Positions 13,201-25,091 of a DNA stretch of 64,000 nucleotides are shown piece by piece. Origin of the DNA: Mya arenaria (Eukaryota; Mollusca; Bivalvia; Myida; Myidae); contig NC_069135.1 of the NCBI RefSeq assembly GCF_026914265.1, positions 34,233,756-34,297,755 on the forward strand, read 5' to 3'. How positions within the stretch are numbered: the first letter of the stretch is position 1; every line of letters starts with the position of its first letter. The notes under the pieces are model-generated. The model was given only the letters and a program-made list of their open reading frames with translations. It searched no databases and was not told the DNA's origin. Both the position numbers and the translations under genes were made by a program.

Positions 13201-16200
13201 ATCTTGAATTATGGCATAATTTATCAACATTTTATTGAAAGTTGTCAATATATGAATATTGATAATTTTTAAGGGTTGTATGAACAAACTTTTAAACAAA
13301 GCTATCACTTTTGTAGACAGTTTTTTCAATCAGGTTGTAGGGACATTAAAAGAGTTCAAGAGGCCTCATTTGATCTGTTTTTTCTTTCTTTATTTGTAAA
13401 TATAAACAATAAACTGCCATTGCTTACCATGAACATCAAAATTTGAATAAGATGTTGAAAGATTTCTACTTCATTGGCTGTAAGAGTATCATTTAACCAT
13501 AGATTATGTATGCTTCATCAAAATGTTCAAACCTTTGCAGCACAAGTTAGAGACAAGTGAATCAAATAGAAGAAACCTCCTGAAACGACTTGACAAGGAG
13601 AAAGGACAAGTACAACTTGAAATTTACTAATTATTATACCCCCACAAACGAAGTTTGAGGGGGTATATAGGAGTGAGCTTGGCGGTCGGTCTGTCGGTCG
13701 GTCGGTCTGTCGGTCGGTCGGTCGGTCTGTCGGTCGGTCTGTCTGTCGGTCGGTCGGTCAGTCGGTCGGTCTGTCGGTTTTCATGGTTTCCGGACGATAA
13801 CTCATGAAAGGCTAGACAGATTTGAACAATTTTTGGTACACAGGTGTAACATCAGAAGGTACAGGTCAAGTTCGATATTGGGGCTTGTGGGGCCAAGGTC
13901 AAGGTCACTGTTACTAAAAATAGAAAAACGGTTTCTGGACGATAACTCATGAAAGGCTTGACAGATTTGAACAATTTTTGGTACACAGGTGTAACATCAG
14001 AAGATACAGGTCAAGTTCGATATTGGGGCTGGTGGGGCCAAGGTCAAGGTCACTGTTACATAAAATAGAAAAACAGTTTCCGAACGATAACTCATGAAAG
14101 GCTAGACAGATTTGAACAATTTTTGGTACACAGGTGTAACATCAGAAGATACAGGTCAAGTTCGATATTGGGGCTGGTGGGGCCAAGTTCAAGGTCATTG
14201 TTACTAAAAATAGAAAAACGGTTTCAGGACGATAACTCATGAAAGGCTAGACAGATTTGAACAATTTTTGGTACACAGGTGTAACATCAGAAGATACAGT
14301 TTGGTGCACAGGTGTAACATCAGAAGATACAGGTCAAGTTCGATATTGGGGCTGGTGGGGTCAAGGTCACTGTTACTAAAAATAGAAAAACGGTATCCGG
14401 ACGATAAGTCATGAAAGGCTAGTTTTTCTTGTCAGCAGTGTAACTTTTAAATTACTCAACAGATTTAAATAAAACAATACATGCATGATAAAAGAAGATG
14501 CAGTGTGCAGTAACCTTGGAGTTATGGCCTCTTTTCAAAGGAATGGTTTGCCATTCCTGTGTCCAGGCGGCATTTGGGGGTATTCGTCACTCCTGAGACA
14601 GCTCTAGTTGCTGTTGTATCATGGTGTTTACTCGATAAGTGCTGTTGTATCTTGAAATATACTGATATTTGCTGTAGTATCTTGATATTAACTTTATAAT
14701 TGTAGTTGTATCTTGAAAATTACCTGATCATTGCTGCTGCATCAAGAAATTTACTTAATAATTGCTGTTGAATCTTGATATTTACTGATAATTGGTGTTG
14801 TATATTGGAATTTACTTGATAATTGATGTTGAATCTTGATATTTACTGATAATTGGTGTAGTATCTTGAAATTTACCTGATCATTGCTGTTGTATCTTGA
14901 TTAAAATTGTGGATTAAAGTTTATTGGGAAAGAACAACTCACAACACATTTTAATCTGGTCTTTTGTTCTTCATAAGAATGACTATGAAGAACATTTTTG
15001 TTACCATTGCCTGAAGCTTTTATTTGCTCCACTATTACAGCATCAGATGTTGTCCAAGAGTCTAACACGTCAGGCATCAGACTGGATCCTTCTCAAGAAA
15101 CAGATTGCCCAGTTTGATGAGGAGTACCGTTGGAGTCAGGTATGAAGTGGTCTTTTACTGTCTTTGGTTTTATCAAACAAAATATAACACATGTAACACG
15201 AATAAAGCATTATAGTTACAACATTCTCAGTATATTTTATGGTGATTTGAAACTTTATTCACTATTGTATAACTAGTTCATGGTTCATAAATACAGATGA
15301 TGTATTTGACAACATTAAGAATGTAAAAACATTAATCAGACATGCTTTTGCTAGTTTTTTTTACTTACAGGGAATTCTTATAAATATAAACATAAGCCAA
15401 GTCTTCCTTTACAAAATCAGGTCATTGGCCTCTGGCTTAAAAATGCCAAGTCACGTGGCCGAAATATGTTTCCACCACTGGCACCCGATCCGTTGCACAG
15501 TATGGTGACTGACGATCCTAATTTACGAACCCCTGTGTCTGAAAGAGAGGACCAAAGTGAACATGAGTATGGCACACATGCATCTGTTAACCCATATGCA
15601 AACGCATGCACCACGACAATAGTACACATACTTGACAGAACGCATGTACTGCTATAGAATACATATAGACAAAAAGCATGCACTATAACAACAATACACA
15701 TACTTGACAGAATGCATGTACTGCTATAGAATGCATATAGACAAAAAGCATGCACTGTCAAATAAAACACAGATAGAATGCATGAACAGTAAAATTATAC
15801 ACATACAAAAGCATGCACTGTCAAATAAAACACAGATAGAATGCATGAACAGTAAAATTATACACATACAAAAGGCATGTACTGTTAAAGAACTCATAAA
15901 GAAAAAACATAAAATGCATGTACTGTATGATAAAACATATAGCCATAAGATATGAGTGATAAAATACTTATGCTTGCTTGAATTACATGCATTAATAATT
16001 AAAGCATGCGTTAGTAAACAGATATATGCATGTAATGCACTTACTCTATACCCTATTCTTGATGAATGCTTTGTCTGACATATTTTAAAATGAAAAAGTA
16101 CCAACTATTCTTATTAAATTGTTTACAATTCCTTGAAAATACTTTGGAAACTAAAACATTGAAAAGTTTTGTGATTTCACCAGAAATATAGTGATTTACA

Positions 16201-19162
16201 ACATTGATAAAGATTTGCACACTCTCAGAAGTAAGCCGATTGACATCTTTGTTGCACAATGCATAGCACACACACATGCAGAAGGCACTCAATATATTAC
16301 AACTTGTAAGGGACTGTTTGTTGTTGAATCTTCTTAGTAATATTTCTTTGCACTATTTTAAAGCCCATATGCTTTTTGAAAAAAGCGTTTACCAAGGATA
16401 ACGGCCAACGCATGTGGTCATAATACATCCAATTGTTTTGCACATGACTACTTCAACCAACAAAAGCAGGGCATAACTACTCCAAAATCTAATTGCATCA
16501 TATCCTGAAATTCTTTTTCATTGCGAAATTGTATGTCACTTGGCAGCAGCCTGTATATATTTTACCCATAAACACTATAATACAAGGTCCTCCTCTTCCA
16601 AGTGTGTTCAATTCGTGCCCTTGGGGTCAGGATTAGCTGTTATTATCTAAAAATGCATGACAGGAAAAAGACTGTTTGTTTCAGTTAAGGAAAAATGTAG
16701 CTTCTGCCCAACCGCGAACGTTTACCCCCAGGCTATATGGTAGTCAAAGAACTCTAGGTATTTCAGCTCCAAATGTGGCTTCATGTGCAATGCCATATAC
16801 ACTGTCATCTAGTCTCATGTCATTAAGTCATACTTTAATAAAAGTCCATGCCATTCATTCAATCGCTTTTATTTACACCCATGGTAGGATTTATGTCTTA
16901 TGCTGTATCTAATTGTTTGTGTATTTGAGAAACCATTCAAATATATATTTTAGAAATTATATTCTGATTTGCACTTTGCTAGTGTACTGGTATGCACTTT
17001 TATAAGAATATAAGCTAAACAAGGTTTAGGAGGGATGATCCAAATTAAACAGGACTGGCATACTCATTACAATATAAAGTAGTTATCATTTAAACTTGAA
17101 AAGGTTTAACCTATGACATCACATGTTCATGATCACGTGGTAACGCTGAAACGTTACCTAGGCTGCATTACCTGGCACACATATTCCATTTTATGTTTAA
17201 ATCATTTCAGCATTGCTATGTGGCCGGATGGTATTGGAATAACATTGCTTTTTTTAACGGTTAAATGCCAATATGTTACCTCCTGTTTATTCTAAATTGT
17301 ATATTAGATTCCTAGAGAAAACATATGGAACTTTTTAAGAGGTAAACTTCAATGTACATATAAAAAATATCACGAATTTGGATTGTTTTTTGAAAATTGC
17401 TTTCACATGGATGTGTGGCTCTTAGAATATTTTAGGCTTTCAACATAATCGTATATTTAATCATTTGATCCAGTGAATTTTGCAGGTTCCTATTCTATAT
17501 AAAGTTGATTCTCGGCAATTTGATCAGATATTTAAAGGGACTCGCTCATGTTTTTGGGCCATTGCTTTTCATGATAATGCATCTGAAATACGCTTATATT
17601 ATAATTAATTTACTCTTTGCTACGGAAATTGCAAAAATACAATAAAAAAATGCTTTAGTGGTGAGCAAACCCGAGAAAAATAGAAAACTGAAAACGAAAC
17701 CGTTCGCCGACAAGAAATCTATAAGCTAGGGGATAATTTTACCTTTAAGCATTTTGTTGAAAAGCGTATGTTAACTTTTGTTGAAGATTTCTAGCCATCA
17801 GTATCTTAGTTTTAACTCTCTTGATGATTTGCAACACTTAATTTCAGTGTAAAAAAATCAGTTTACAAAACATGAGCGACCCCCTTTGTGACATCAAGAG
17901 ACATTTTGCTTATATTACAAGCTCAATTATTTTGATAGATGGATTCATTGTAAAAAAAAGCAACAAAACCTCTCAATGACCCATATCGTATCAGGCTTAT
18001 TTTGATAATTAGGTAGAAAAAATGTCAATGAATTAACCTGATTATTTGAATGTATGCACCATAGTTGAACCAGCGGTTGAAGTCAGCGTCATAGAGTGAG
18101 TTATGTGGGTGTTTTAGTTGGCACGTAGAACTATTGGTCCAAGACACCAGACTGATTGAATTTCCCACAAAGCGCCTTATATATTTATAGAAATGTACAA
18201 CTATTCTCTTTCAACAAACATGAACATTGTGTCTGGTAAAATGAAAACCTTTAACGCTTTCTGAAAATATGTTATTTCATGACACAAACTTAACTTTTCG
18301 GCGCTTTTGGGTAATTTAATACATCTGACTTCTCAGGCCACATGTAGCAATGTCTTGCTTAATTATGAATTGGTCAATGTTGACAATGTTTGTGATTGTT
18401 TATGTTCATGATTATTTGATCAGTGTTGCAGTAGTTGAAAATGTTTTCATATTCAGATTTTTAAGTTTGAGAATTATGATTTTTAAGTGAATTCTGTAGA
18501 GACGTGTTAGTTTTAGTGTGTTTCAGCCGACGTGTTGTACACTGTGAATGTGTAATTATTATGTTGAGATTGCATACTATTGCTTTTAAATGATTACGTT
18601 CAGTTTGATTGTGTAAACGCTTCGTTTGTTGGTGTAGGACATTGATTGCATATTTAGGCAGAATTACTATCATTATGAATGTGACAAAGCTAACTTATTT
18701 ATTTGTGCCTTTGTCCCATGATTTTGAATTTTGAAGCGATGGTAATTTGTGCCTAATTTTTGTTGCTACATGTAGTAATTTTGTTTCTAAAAGTCAAATA
18801 GCATATGGATTTTTATTTAACAAGTATATAACAGTACTGTTTAATTATGTTTCTAAATTAAACTTTTATAAAACTATCATTGAACATAGTATAATACTAT
18901 ACATGCATAGTTCGTATCGTTTTGACCTTAAAAATATTACTCTAAGCTTCATTTACATTTTTGTGTATTGGGATTGGCCCTGTAGTTTCCATTGGGGAAT
19001 TGATATGTTAAAAATAACTGTGTTTAATGTTCTCAGGTAGGACGAGTTGACCCACAGACAGCTGACGAGAGAGCAAAAGCCCACCCTGTCACCAAAAATG
19101 TCTACATGCCACGTAAAATGTTCCCAGTGCAGGAGTACACAAAAACCGAGTCGAACGCTTGA
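4216..19162 (+). CDS. Multi-exon coiled-coil protein, unnamed
   Basis: Eleven exons join in consistent phase: 4216-4239, 5563-5718, 6532-6608, 9321-9550, 10420-10640, 12771-12884, 13541-13609, 15041-15139, 15421 to about 15585, 16685-16757, 19041-19162. The start ATG gives MTTQEKIK, then KLNEGVHDVEEWNRQ. The product is about 420-450 residues, rich in Glu, Lys, Arg and Gln, with heptad-like coiled coil over roughly residues 9-330 (for example LREENDDLRREVRRLKEDN). A non-helical tail follows, with Pro, Thr and Arg, ending VQEYTKTESNA. I do not recognise the family. No signal peptide or membrane segment is visible, so a cytoplasmic, possibly cytoskeletal or ciliary, role is only a guess. The donor of the 15,421 exon is unresolved: ATG/gtgact at 15,505 and TCT/gttaac at 15,586 both fit the phase. 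Reading through instead gives a stop at 15,655. The tiny first exon is the least certain part. Confidence 0.72.
5690..6320 (+). repeat. 83-bp tandem repeat copying an exon end and its splice donor
   Basis: The last bases of the exon ending at 5,718 together with the start of its intron recur about eight times. The core CATGAAGAGG lies at about 5,709, 5,793, 5,876, 5,959, 6,042, 6,125, 6,211 and 6,308. Most intronic units keep AGGCCCTACAGCGCATGAAG followed by a GT donor-like sequence. The repeat is therefore partly coding in origin and multiplies possible 5' splice sites. Confidence 0.85.
6668..6815 (-). mobile_element. tRNA-related SINE
   Basis: Read on the minus strand it contains GAGGTTGTGGGTTCGATCCCC, which matches a Pol III B box. 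This is followed by GGGGTACTTTCTCATGGCCT and a tail with GGTTTCTGCCCAGGAAATGG. The TACTTT..ATGGCCT block recurs in the element at 45,670-45,900, so both seem to belong to one family. It may be a BivaV- or Meta-type SINE, but I cannot confirm that. Confidence 0.6.
7606..7963. mobile_element. MITE, CACTCTCACAG family, copy 1
   Basis: The ends are inverted: AAAGCTGCACTCTCACAGATTG on the left side and GTCTGTGAGAGTGC on the right. The right end carries a small extra insertion before GCAGCTTTAA. The interior of about 340 bases is AT-rich and has no reading frame. It lies in an intron of the coiled-coil gene. Other copies are at 37,105, 38,666 and 40,642, with a half copy at 29,181. Confidence 0.8.
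8342..8866. mobile_element. TA-type MITE interrupted by a second MITE
   Basis: The outer ends read CAGTCAACCCCCATTGG and CCAACAGGGTTCGACTG, with TA following on the right. This matches the intact 167-bp copy at 62,721-62,887, which has TA on both sides as in Tc1/mariner derivatives. A different inverted-repeat element at 8,438-8,794 splits the copy in two. Confidence 0.7.
8438..8794. mobile_element. Inverted-repeat MITE nested in another MITE
   Basis: It starts CAGCCAATTGTATAAA and ends TTTATACAATTGGCTG, an exact inverted pair. The interior contains many GGTTAA / TTAACC and GTTGG / CCAAC repeats able to fold on themselves. There is no reading frame. It must be younger than the element it interrupts. 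Confidence 0.75.
9246..9272. repeat. (TA)n microsatellite
   Basis: A run of alternating T and A lies about 50 bases before the acceptor of the exon at 9,321. It is a simple repeat. Confidence 0.85.
10112..10223. mobile_element. Short palindromic MITE
   Basis: GTTACGGGGTTAGTAGGTGA on the left is mirrored by TCATCTACTAACCCTGTAAC on the right, giving inverted ends of about 23 bases around a centre of about 65 bases. It lies in an intron of the coiled-coil gene. Confidence 0.65.
11717..12028. mobile_element. GC-rich MITE, full-length copy 1
   Basis: The ends are inverted: TGCACCATTCAATTGTAACCAC on the left side and GGTTACAATTGACTAGTGCA on the right. The interior is far more GC-rich than its surroundings, with CCGGGG / CCCCGG palindromes. 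A 79-residue frame inside it (11,783-12,022) is incidental. Related copies lie at 39,799, 45,022 and 56,096, with a collapsed remnant at 19,707. Confidence 0.8.
13628..14610 (+). repeat. Tandem element: GGTC array plus 145-bp units
   Basis: The element opens with TATACCCCCACAAACGAAGT, then a (GGTCGGTCTGTC)n array at 13,680-13,780. At least four units of 145 bp follow, starting near 13,796, 13,941, 14,086 and 14,231, with a partial unit near 14,403. Each unit contains GATAACTCATGAAAGGCT and GGTCAAGGTCACTGTTAC. It closes with GGGGGTATTCGTCACTCCTG. It begins only 18 bases after the splice donor at 13,610. I think it is a dispersed invertebrate repeat, but cannot name it. Confidence 0.7.
14608..14903 (+). 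repeat. Degenerate 30-31-bp minisatellite
   Basis: About ten diverged units of the form GCTGTTGTATCTTGAAATTTACTGATAATT lie end to end (written here as two halves, GCTGTTGTATCTTGA and AATTTACTGATAATT). It occupies the intron before the exon at 15,041. Confidence 0.65.
15600..15955 (+). repeat. Tandem repeats with GCATGCACTG core
   Basis: A unit of about 63 bases containing GCATGCACTGTCAAATAAAA occurs twice in near-identical form (about 15,748 and 15,811). Looser copies of GCATGTACTGCTATAGAA flank it. It overlaps the open end of the exon at 15,421 and probably accounts for the read-through frame there. Confidence 0.65.
17532..17887. mobile_element. MITE, GGGACTCGCTCATG family
   Basis: The left end is TTTAAAGGGACTCGCTCATG and the right end is CATGAGCGACCCCCTTT, inverted over about 20 bases. 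The interior is AT-rich without a reading frame. The right half of a second copy ends at about 48,141 with CATGAGCGAGTCCCTTT. Confidence 0.7.
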
Positions 19163-19472
19163 GATTTTGCCTTGTAAAAATGTTTATGATATTATGATAT
19201 TATTATTGTTAGGGACACATTACCTTCGTTATCATGGATCGTGTTCATATTTCAAATAACTGCAGAGATGTAAGAAACAAAAACGTTACGAACAAAAGTA
19301 ATATTGATACCAATCCTTTGTCTCCAACTTGTTTGTTTGTACTGTTACAATATATACTTATGGTTTTCAGAAAATCGAATTTTGGTTAAATTTATTGTTG
19401 TTGTTGTTGTTGAGATTCATTTGTGTTGTGAATAATATAATTTTATTTAATATTACAAAAGAGTATATTATA

Positions 19473-19706
19473 GACAGGGGCGGTATTAATAAGACTTCAT
19501 ACGTCATTTCTTAACTTATTTAGTCACTTTCCTATTTTTAGTATATCTTTTTAGTTATATAAATTAAAAAATCAAGAATTTCTAAAAAACATTATTCGCA
19601 TTGACCTTATTGAAAACAACATAACATTAATGTTAAAAGCACTTAAACATTCTTATAAATTCACTATGAAAATATTAAGAAATCTACTGAAGTTAGGAAA
19701 TGCTTT
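19473..19706. mobile_element. MITE with matching copy near 43,170
   Basis: It begins GACAGGGGCGGTATTAATAA and continues through TTAGTCACTTTCC. Across about 190 bases it matches 43,160-43,372, where the opposite end (AAGAATACGACCCTG) is the reverse complement of this start. The right end of this copy seems cut off, and next to it lies the collapsed GC-rich MITE remnant. Confidence 0.55.
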
Positions 19707-20046
19707 ATGACCACGGCCCCAGGGGAACAGATTCATTACTAGGCTGGTGCATTTGGGTTGGTGAAATGTGTTTATTTATTCAGTTGTCTCAGTCGTGTCT
19801 CTTATTATGTTCTTGTGCAATTGTAAACTGTGTTAATTGTTTCATTAGATGTTCATGCATTACATTCACTAGTCTTTAAGTGTGATTTTGTTACTTCTCC
19901 CGATTGGATATGCTGTTATGCATATCGGTTTCTATTTCTTTTTTGTTGTTAGTGATGCTGATTATTTTTGCTTGAGTATAACTGGTTTAACTATGTTATT
20001 GAATTCAGGATCACAAATTTATATTTAATTAAATAAATCAACACAT

Positions 20047-20427
20047 TTTAAATAGACACTCTTATTCAAAATCAATACATACACATGTATAACAAACATA
20101 AATTTTGAGTGATAAACCTTTAACTACTTACTAAATAATGCATTTATGTAAAATATTAATTACTGATGACAAGATTGTAATCATGTATCAAATAGCTGAA
20201 AACGCAAAAATATTAAATGACTGGTGAGTGCTAATAGTTTGCTGTGATCTACTATCTCTCTTAAGGTAGAAATATGTGTTTCTGCACCTTTCTTTCAAAT
20301 TAAACTTGGTATCCTTCATAAGAACCATTGTTTTCGGTATTTATTCATTTATTTATTTATTTGGTATATTAAAACAATTGTATTAATGGTGGGAAAACCT
20401 ATTTGGGAGTAAGAGTGCATCTTAAAC
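20047..20427. mobile_element. MITE, CACTCTTATTC family, copy 1
   Basis: The left end is TTTAAATAGACACTCTTATTC; the right end GAGTAAGAGTGCATCTTAAA is its approximate inverse. An inverted second copy lies at 42,168-42,538 and agrees along the whole 370-base interior. Neither copy has a reading frame. Confidence 0.75.
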
Positions 20428-21146
20428 TGTTTTGATATATTGACCATCATCTTGCCAGTGATGCATTATATGTTTAAAAATCAAATAATTGTGATAATAT
20501 ATGTCATTCTCAATGTTAAAAGGGGTTATGTAGGTTGTTTAACTTGTTTTAATCAGTTATGCGTATTTATTTTATGCTTATTTTTTAGCATAATTATGCT
20601 ATGGTTTTATCTTCTTTTGTTTCTTATACATGGGATATTTTTACAAATTGTCCTTTAGGTGTAGATTTGAATTACAAGATGATTTGTTAAGAAAGGTAGG
20701 TTTGAACTTTCAAGCCGAATGTTTTAACTTTAGTGATAACTCTATCTGTGATCTTTCTCGTTAGTGGTAGACGTACTGTTTTGATTTGAGACATGTCCTT
20801 TTGGCATGAATAAAAGTTACAGAGCGCTTTGTGTTTGTCTGAATTGTTTAGTAAACAGTAGGCCCTACACATGCTCTGGATATAATACTATATTACTTTG
20901 ATAGTATTCCCTAATAGTTGTCAATTTGATGGTACTATAAGAAATGTAAAGACGCAAATTCAATGGTATAACCTGGGACCAATACTCCTACTCCCAGGTA
21001 TAACATGTTAAAAAACATATATTGGTTTGTTACATGGCATGCATCTTTTGATTAAGAAGAATAAGACAAAATGTCAAATTTGTGTTTAAGTTATATCGTT
21101 GGAAACTTTGAAAACCAAACACAACCAAACACGGACAATTCATGGA

Positions 21147-23848
21147 TCAGTTAGGACAGCAAACGGCCCAGGCATCATTTGGAGCAACATTGCACGTGTA
21201 GTAGTTAGGACAGTTGACCCCTCCAAGCCCGCAGAAGACAACAGTCCCATCGCTATGTAGCAGATGACTACCAGTGGTACAGTGTGTTGCTGAAATTCAA
21301 ACACACTTTGATTGTGATGTTCTTCGATTGGTTAATGGTATAAACCTGTCATGAATTATTATATAGTTCTTGATGTACACTTATTATATTCGAGGAGAGC
21401 GATATATAAGAAACAGGACATGCATTCAAAAGATGAAAACAGAAGCCTCGGCTTGATTGAGACTGTTCATAAACAGCAATAGTAAATCCAGCACAACCAA
21501 CGTCCTCTAGTTCTGGCATAAGTGGACCTGTTTTTAAAAATACAACGAAAAGACAGAGAAGACGAGCCCAGAAGTCAAAACACTGTTTAGGGGCACAGGG
21601 CAAGTACCAAAATGACAATGGACTATAGACACAAAAATACTTACACCACCTAGACAATTACAAACATTACAGACAAACCATACCCTCGTCAAAATTGCTT
21701 TACCGTTGAATTATTAGATTCCTGCTTTGAACGGTCAGTATTTTAAGAACCACTAAGTAATATTTAGCTTAAATCACAAAGAACAAGAAAATCGAGGACG
21801 ACATTTACATGGAAATATGAATTATGTAAAAAATACAAGACCGATCCTGAATTTGCATAAGGGTGCTGAGTCTCTTCTAAAAATGGTCCTGATGATATGT
21901 GTTTTTATTTATTAAAGCGTGAAACATAATCAAACTAGGTGAAATGTTTTAAACTTACGACAACATACGGCATACGTATCATCAGGGGCTATTTCGCAGT
22001 AGTGGTGACTGGGGCATGCACTGCCACCTCGTCCACAGAAATGATTAGCCAGAGGCGCACCATATGAACAAGGGTTTATGCTGTAGACAGCTAAAATGCA
22101 AGTGAAAATAAGCAACCTATAGAATGCTACTATTTCAGGTCTATGCAGTGTTATGACTCACCAGACTCGCGTCAGTTGGACGATAGGTTCTGCTGTTGTC
22201 ATTGAAAGGCAAGTGCGACGGATCCATTTGAGAAGTTAGTAATTAATGTTCGTGTTCTACAACATGCGAGTCAATACAGTTTGACAGGGGCAGCAAATTT
22301 TATTTTTCTGGACTCATATCCACTAACGTCTTGAGTCTGAGTTAGAGTTTCAGGCTCAGAAAACTGATATCTTAATTGTACAAAATATCTTTAATATAAC
22401 TAATTTGGACAAAAGATGAGTGCCTGATTGTAGAACAGATTATTTGAAATTGATACAGCAATTTTGACCATCTTTCCTCATGTAATAGTATTTACAAAAC
22501 AATTAAAGTTGACCTTTTCTGAGTCTGAGACTAAAACACCAACTCTAAAGATGTTAGTGAATACAGACCCAGAGATTCGTGAAACGTAACATTGGTCATT
22601 TTCAATAATGATTGTTGCAGATTCTAGAAACAGACTATACTATATCTTTATTTTTTTGCATTCTGAGTACTCTTGGTCAGTCTGTTGGTTTACATTGCTT
22701 AGCGTAGTACATAATAAAGAGTAAGAGCACACTTGTGTTTCTTATTTATTATATCACATTAGTGAACATTGAACACACGCACGCACAACAAGGAAAACAA
22801 AACATGGTGTTAACAAGTTATTTTGTGGATAAACTAAATTTTGATTTGAACAATTTTACATTAATAAACATGGAATTTAGCGGAATTCAAGCACCACGCA
22901 TGGAATGGGACTCAACAAATCTGCCAGAAGCATTCAAAAAGTTTGAGCGTCACGCGCAGCTGATGTTCTCTGGACCATTAAAGGCGAAAACAGAAGAAGA
23001 GCAAGTGTCGCATTTCCTGTTGTGGATAGGCGACAGAGGAAAAGATATTCACTGTACGAAAGACATTTCAAAAGCTGATGCAAAAAATCTCAGTACATTC
23101 TACGAAAGATTCAAGCGTATGTGCAGCCAAAACTCAATCCTATTTTGCTCGCTATAAATTATTTCATCAAACGCAAGAAAATGATACGATTAATGCCTTC
23201 ATTACTCGCTTGCGAATGTGCGCAAGGGATTGTCATATAACAAATACAGACAAAATGATTCGGGACGAAAAACAAAACAATGATGTACCAGAATCATTTC
23301 GAGTATTCGTTGGTATTATATCTTGCTCTTCAATTCTCCTATATTATCCCTAAAAGGAAATCTGATCTCGTACTTGACTTTACTTAGAAACTTCTTACAC
23401 ATACAAATAAAGCGTTGACATTGGTATCAGTCGCACTTTTAACGATCGAAGGAAATGATAGCATACCAAAACCATTTGAAGAGCAAAGGTAGATACAACA
23501 AATTGACTTGAAAGATGTTTGCCCATCTACATGCTGGACTATCAAAATGTGTCTGTAGATGGACTACACAAGTAAATGATTAGGTTAGAAATTCATCGGA
23601 CTATATACAAATCAAGATCGGAGACGAACTCGAGGGGAAAATAATATATATATATATATTACAAATCGGTAGTTCCCTCCTTTAGGAAACATTCCATGTC
23701 TGAAAAATGACTTGAAATAAATCATAAAGATCGTTTGTATGAATGTTTATGTAAAGACGTTATTTTAACTACATGTAAAAAATAAATAAAAAATGTTATC
23801 GTTCTTACCGTAAACGCAGCAGAGAAGTAAAACTATCGTTGCATTCAT
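21147..23848 (-). CDS. Secreted 12-cysteine lustrin-type protein, copy A
   Basis: Three exons on the minus strand (23848-23809, 22090-21959, 21289-21147), both introns in phase 1, give 104 residues. Residues 1-17 (MNATIVLLLCCVYAVYS) are a signal peptide. Two six-cysteine modules follow: Cys 21, 32, 39, 45, 56, 57 and Cys 61, 77, 84, 90, 101, 102, each with a CG.GG..CP...YC/TC....D.AVCCP pattern. This spacing resembles the lustrin cysteine-rich repeat (PF14625); that is recognition by eye. Each module is one exon. The product is probably secreted into shell matrix, mucus or haemolymph, but no activity can be read. A near-identical gene (copy B) lies 1.2 kb upstream on the same strand. Intron 1 contains a retroelement fossil absent from copy B. 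Confidence 0.85.
22613..23279 (+). mobile_element. LTR-retrotransposon fossil (gag portion)
   Basis: The stretch contains gag-type protein sequence, with motifs like MEWDSTNLPEAFKKFERHAQ and FERFKRMCSQ, of the kind found in Gypsy-like elements. It is broken, with a few breaks, and has no pol or second LTR. It is bounded by TG at the left and CA at the right and by a possible five-base target duplication, ATGAT, at 22,608-22,612 and 23,280-23,284. It sits in intron 1 of copy A; copy B has the same intron without it, so it probably inserted after the gene duplication. It is a fossil with no remaining function visible. Confidence 0.7.
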
Positions 23849-23849
23849 G

Positions 23850-25091
23850 TTCGTCTCCTAGGTGATTACACGGTACCTTACTTAAACGCAGGCCAGAGAT
23901 AACACAAGTGCAGTTGATTGTAGCTCATTGGGAGAGGACATAGATTCACGATAAAGGTCTGGCCTAAATTGAAGCCATACACAAGTCAGATCCGTGCATC
24001 GGGGGAGGCGTAGCCGGCGCTATCCTATTACAATTGTATTTTTCATGTCAATAAAGAAGAAAAAGGTTCATGACTCACACCAGCATCACTTTAGACTCAT
24101 ATACCCAACTTTGATTTAGGGACTGACCCTAAAACCCTTACAAATATTTGTAGCCTAATTGTTTCGGTTCCTTGGGGCCCATGTCCTCAGATGCCAACCC
24201 TCAAAGTGCGCAATTTGTAACGTCACATCCTAAACCAACCCCGGATTATGTCACATTCTTTTAAGAAAATGTTATGTTAAACGGGAGGAAACTATTAAAA
24301 AATGGACCAAGTTATTCATGCAGGACTCATCTTTTCACATATGGTACCGTTTTTGGTCTAAGGCCATAGGCTTTAGTTCCGCAATTGGAAATAAGGTATC
24401 GTCATAGACAAGATCCATAGCATAGCAGAAATAAAAACAAAGTATAAGTATATACTGGTACAGCAACATGTCATCTGGCATAATAGGTTTAAAATTATCT
24501 TCAAATTACAATATCAGATTTACTTCTATGAACGTGTAAGCTTGTAGTGCAATAAAAACTACTAAAACAGCTACTTAATGGCTATATATTATAAAAGCAT
24601 TGAAAGTAAAAGTGGCAATATATTTTAATTTAACTGAACTTTCGTCATATTTACTTTTTGACATGACATGTTAAATAATTAACTTGCTCTTCTTTTGGGA
24701 CGTATGGTGTTGTGAAGGTTAAACTAGTGCGAAGTTCTATTGATTTTTATATGCTAATTTATTCAATTTGTTTCTTGGGAAAAATAACGGTTAAAGTGCG
24801 TGCAGCTACAATATAATTAGAACACTAAAAATGTTTCATTGAAATTTATTGGCAGTATCTAACATGATACTTCTTCTTTGTAGGCTTAACAATGTTTGCT
24901 GCAGATAAATAACTATTAAGCGAGCCATTCGTTTGGAAAACCTGTATTAATTTAGTTATAATGAAATGCGTTTTTATGATGATATCGGTTTAGCTAGATT
25001 CAATATTTGTCACCCAGCAGAAAATAGTGTTGTCTGTACCCTTTTTATTCGAACAGAAATAACAATTGCATTTACTAATTACTAATTAGTA
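23850..25091. other. Spacer between the duplicated genes
   Basis: The first about 150 bases (to about 23,995) match the region upstream of copy B (to about 26,845). They are therefore duplicated 5' flank, including a shared CATTCACGATAAAG motif. The rest is unique AT-rich sequence with no exon that I can see. Confidence 0.5.

Larger units (their letters stand above)
19163..21146. other. Intergenic, two MITE copies, otherwise empty
   Basis: This lies between the end of the coiled-coil gene and the first cysteine-repeat gene. It holds inverted-repeat elements at 19,473-19,706 and 20,047-20,427 and a small remnant of the GC-rich MITE at 19,707-19,752. I see no further exon on either strand. Confidence 0.5.
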
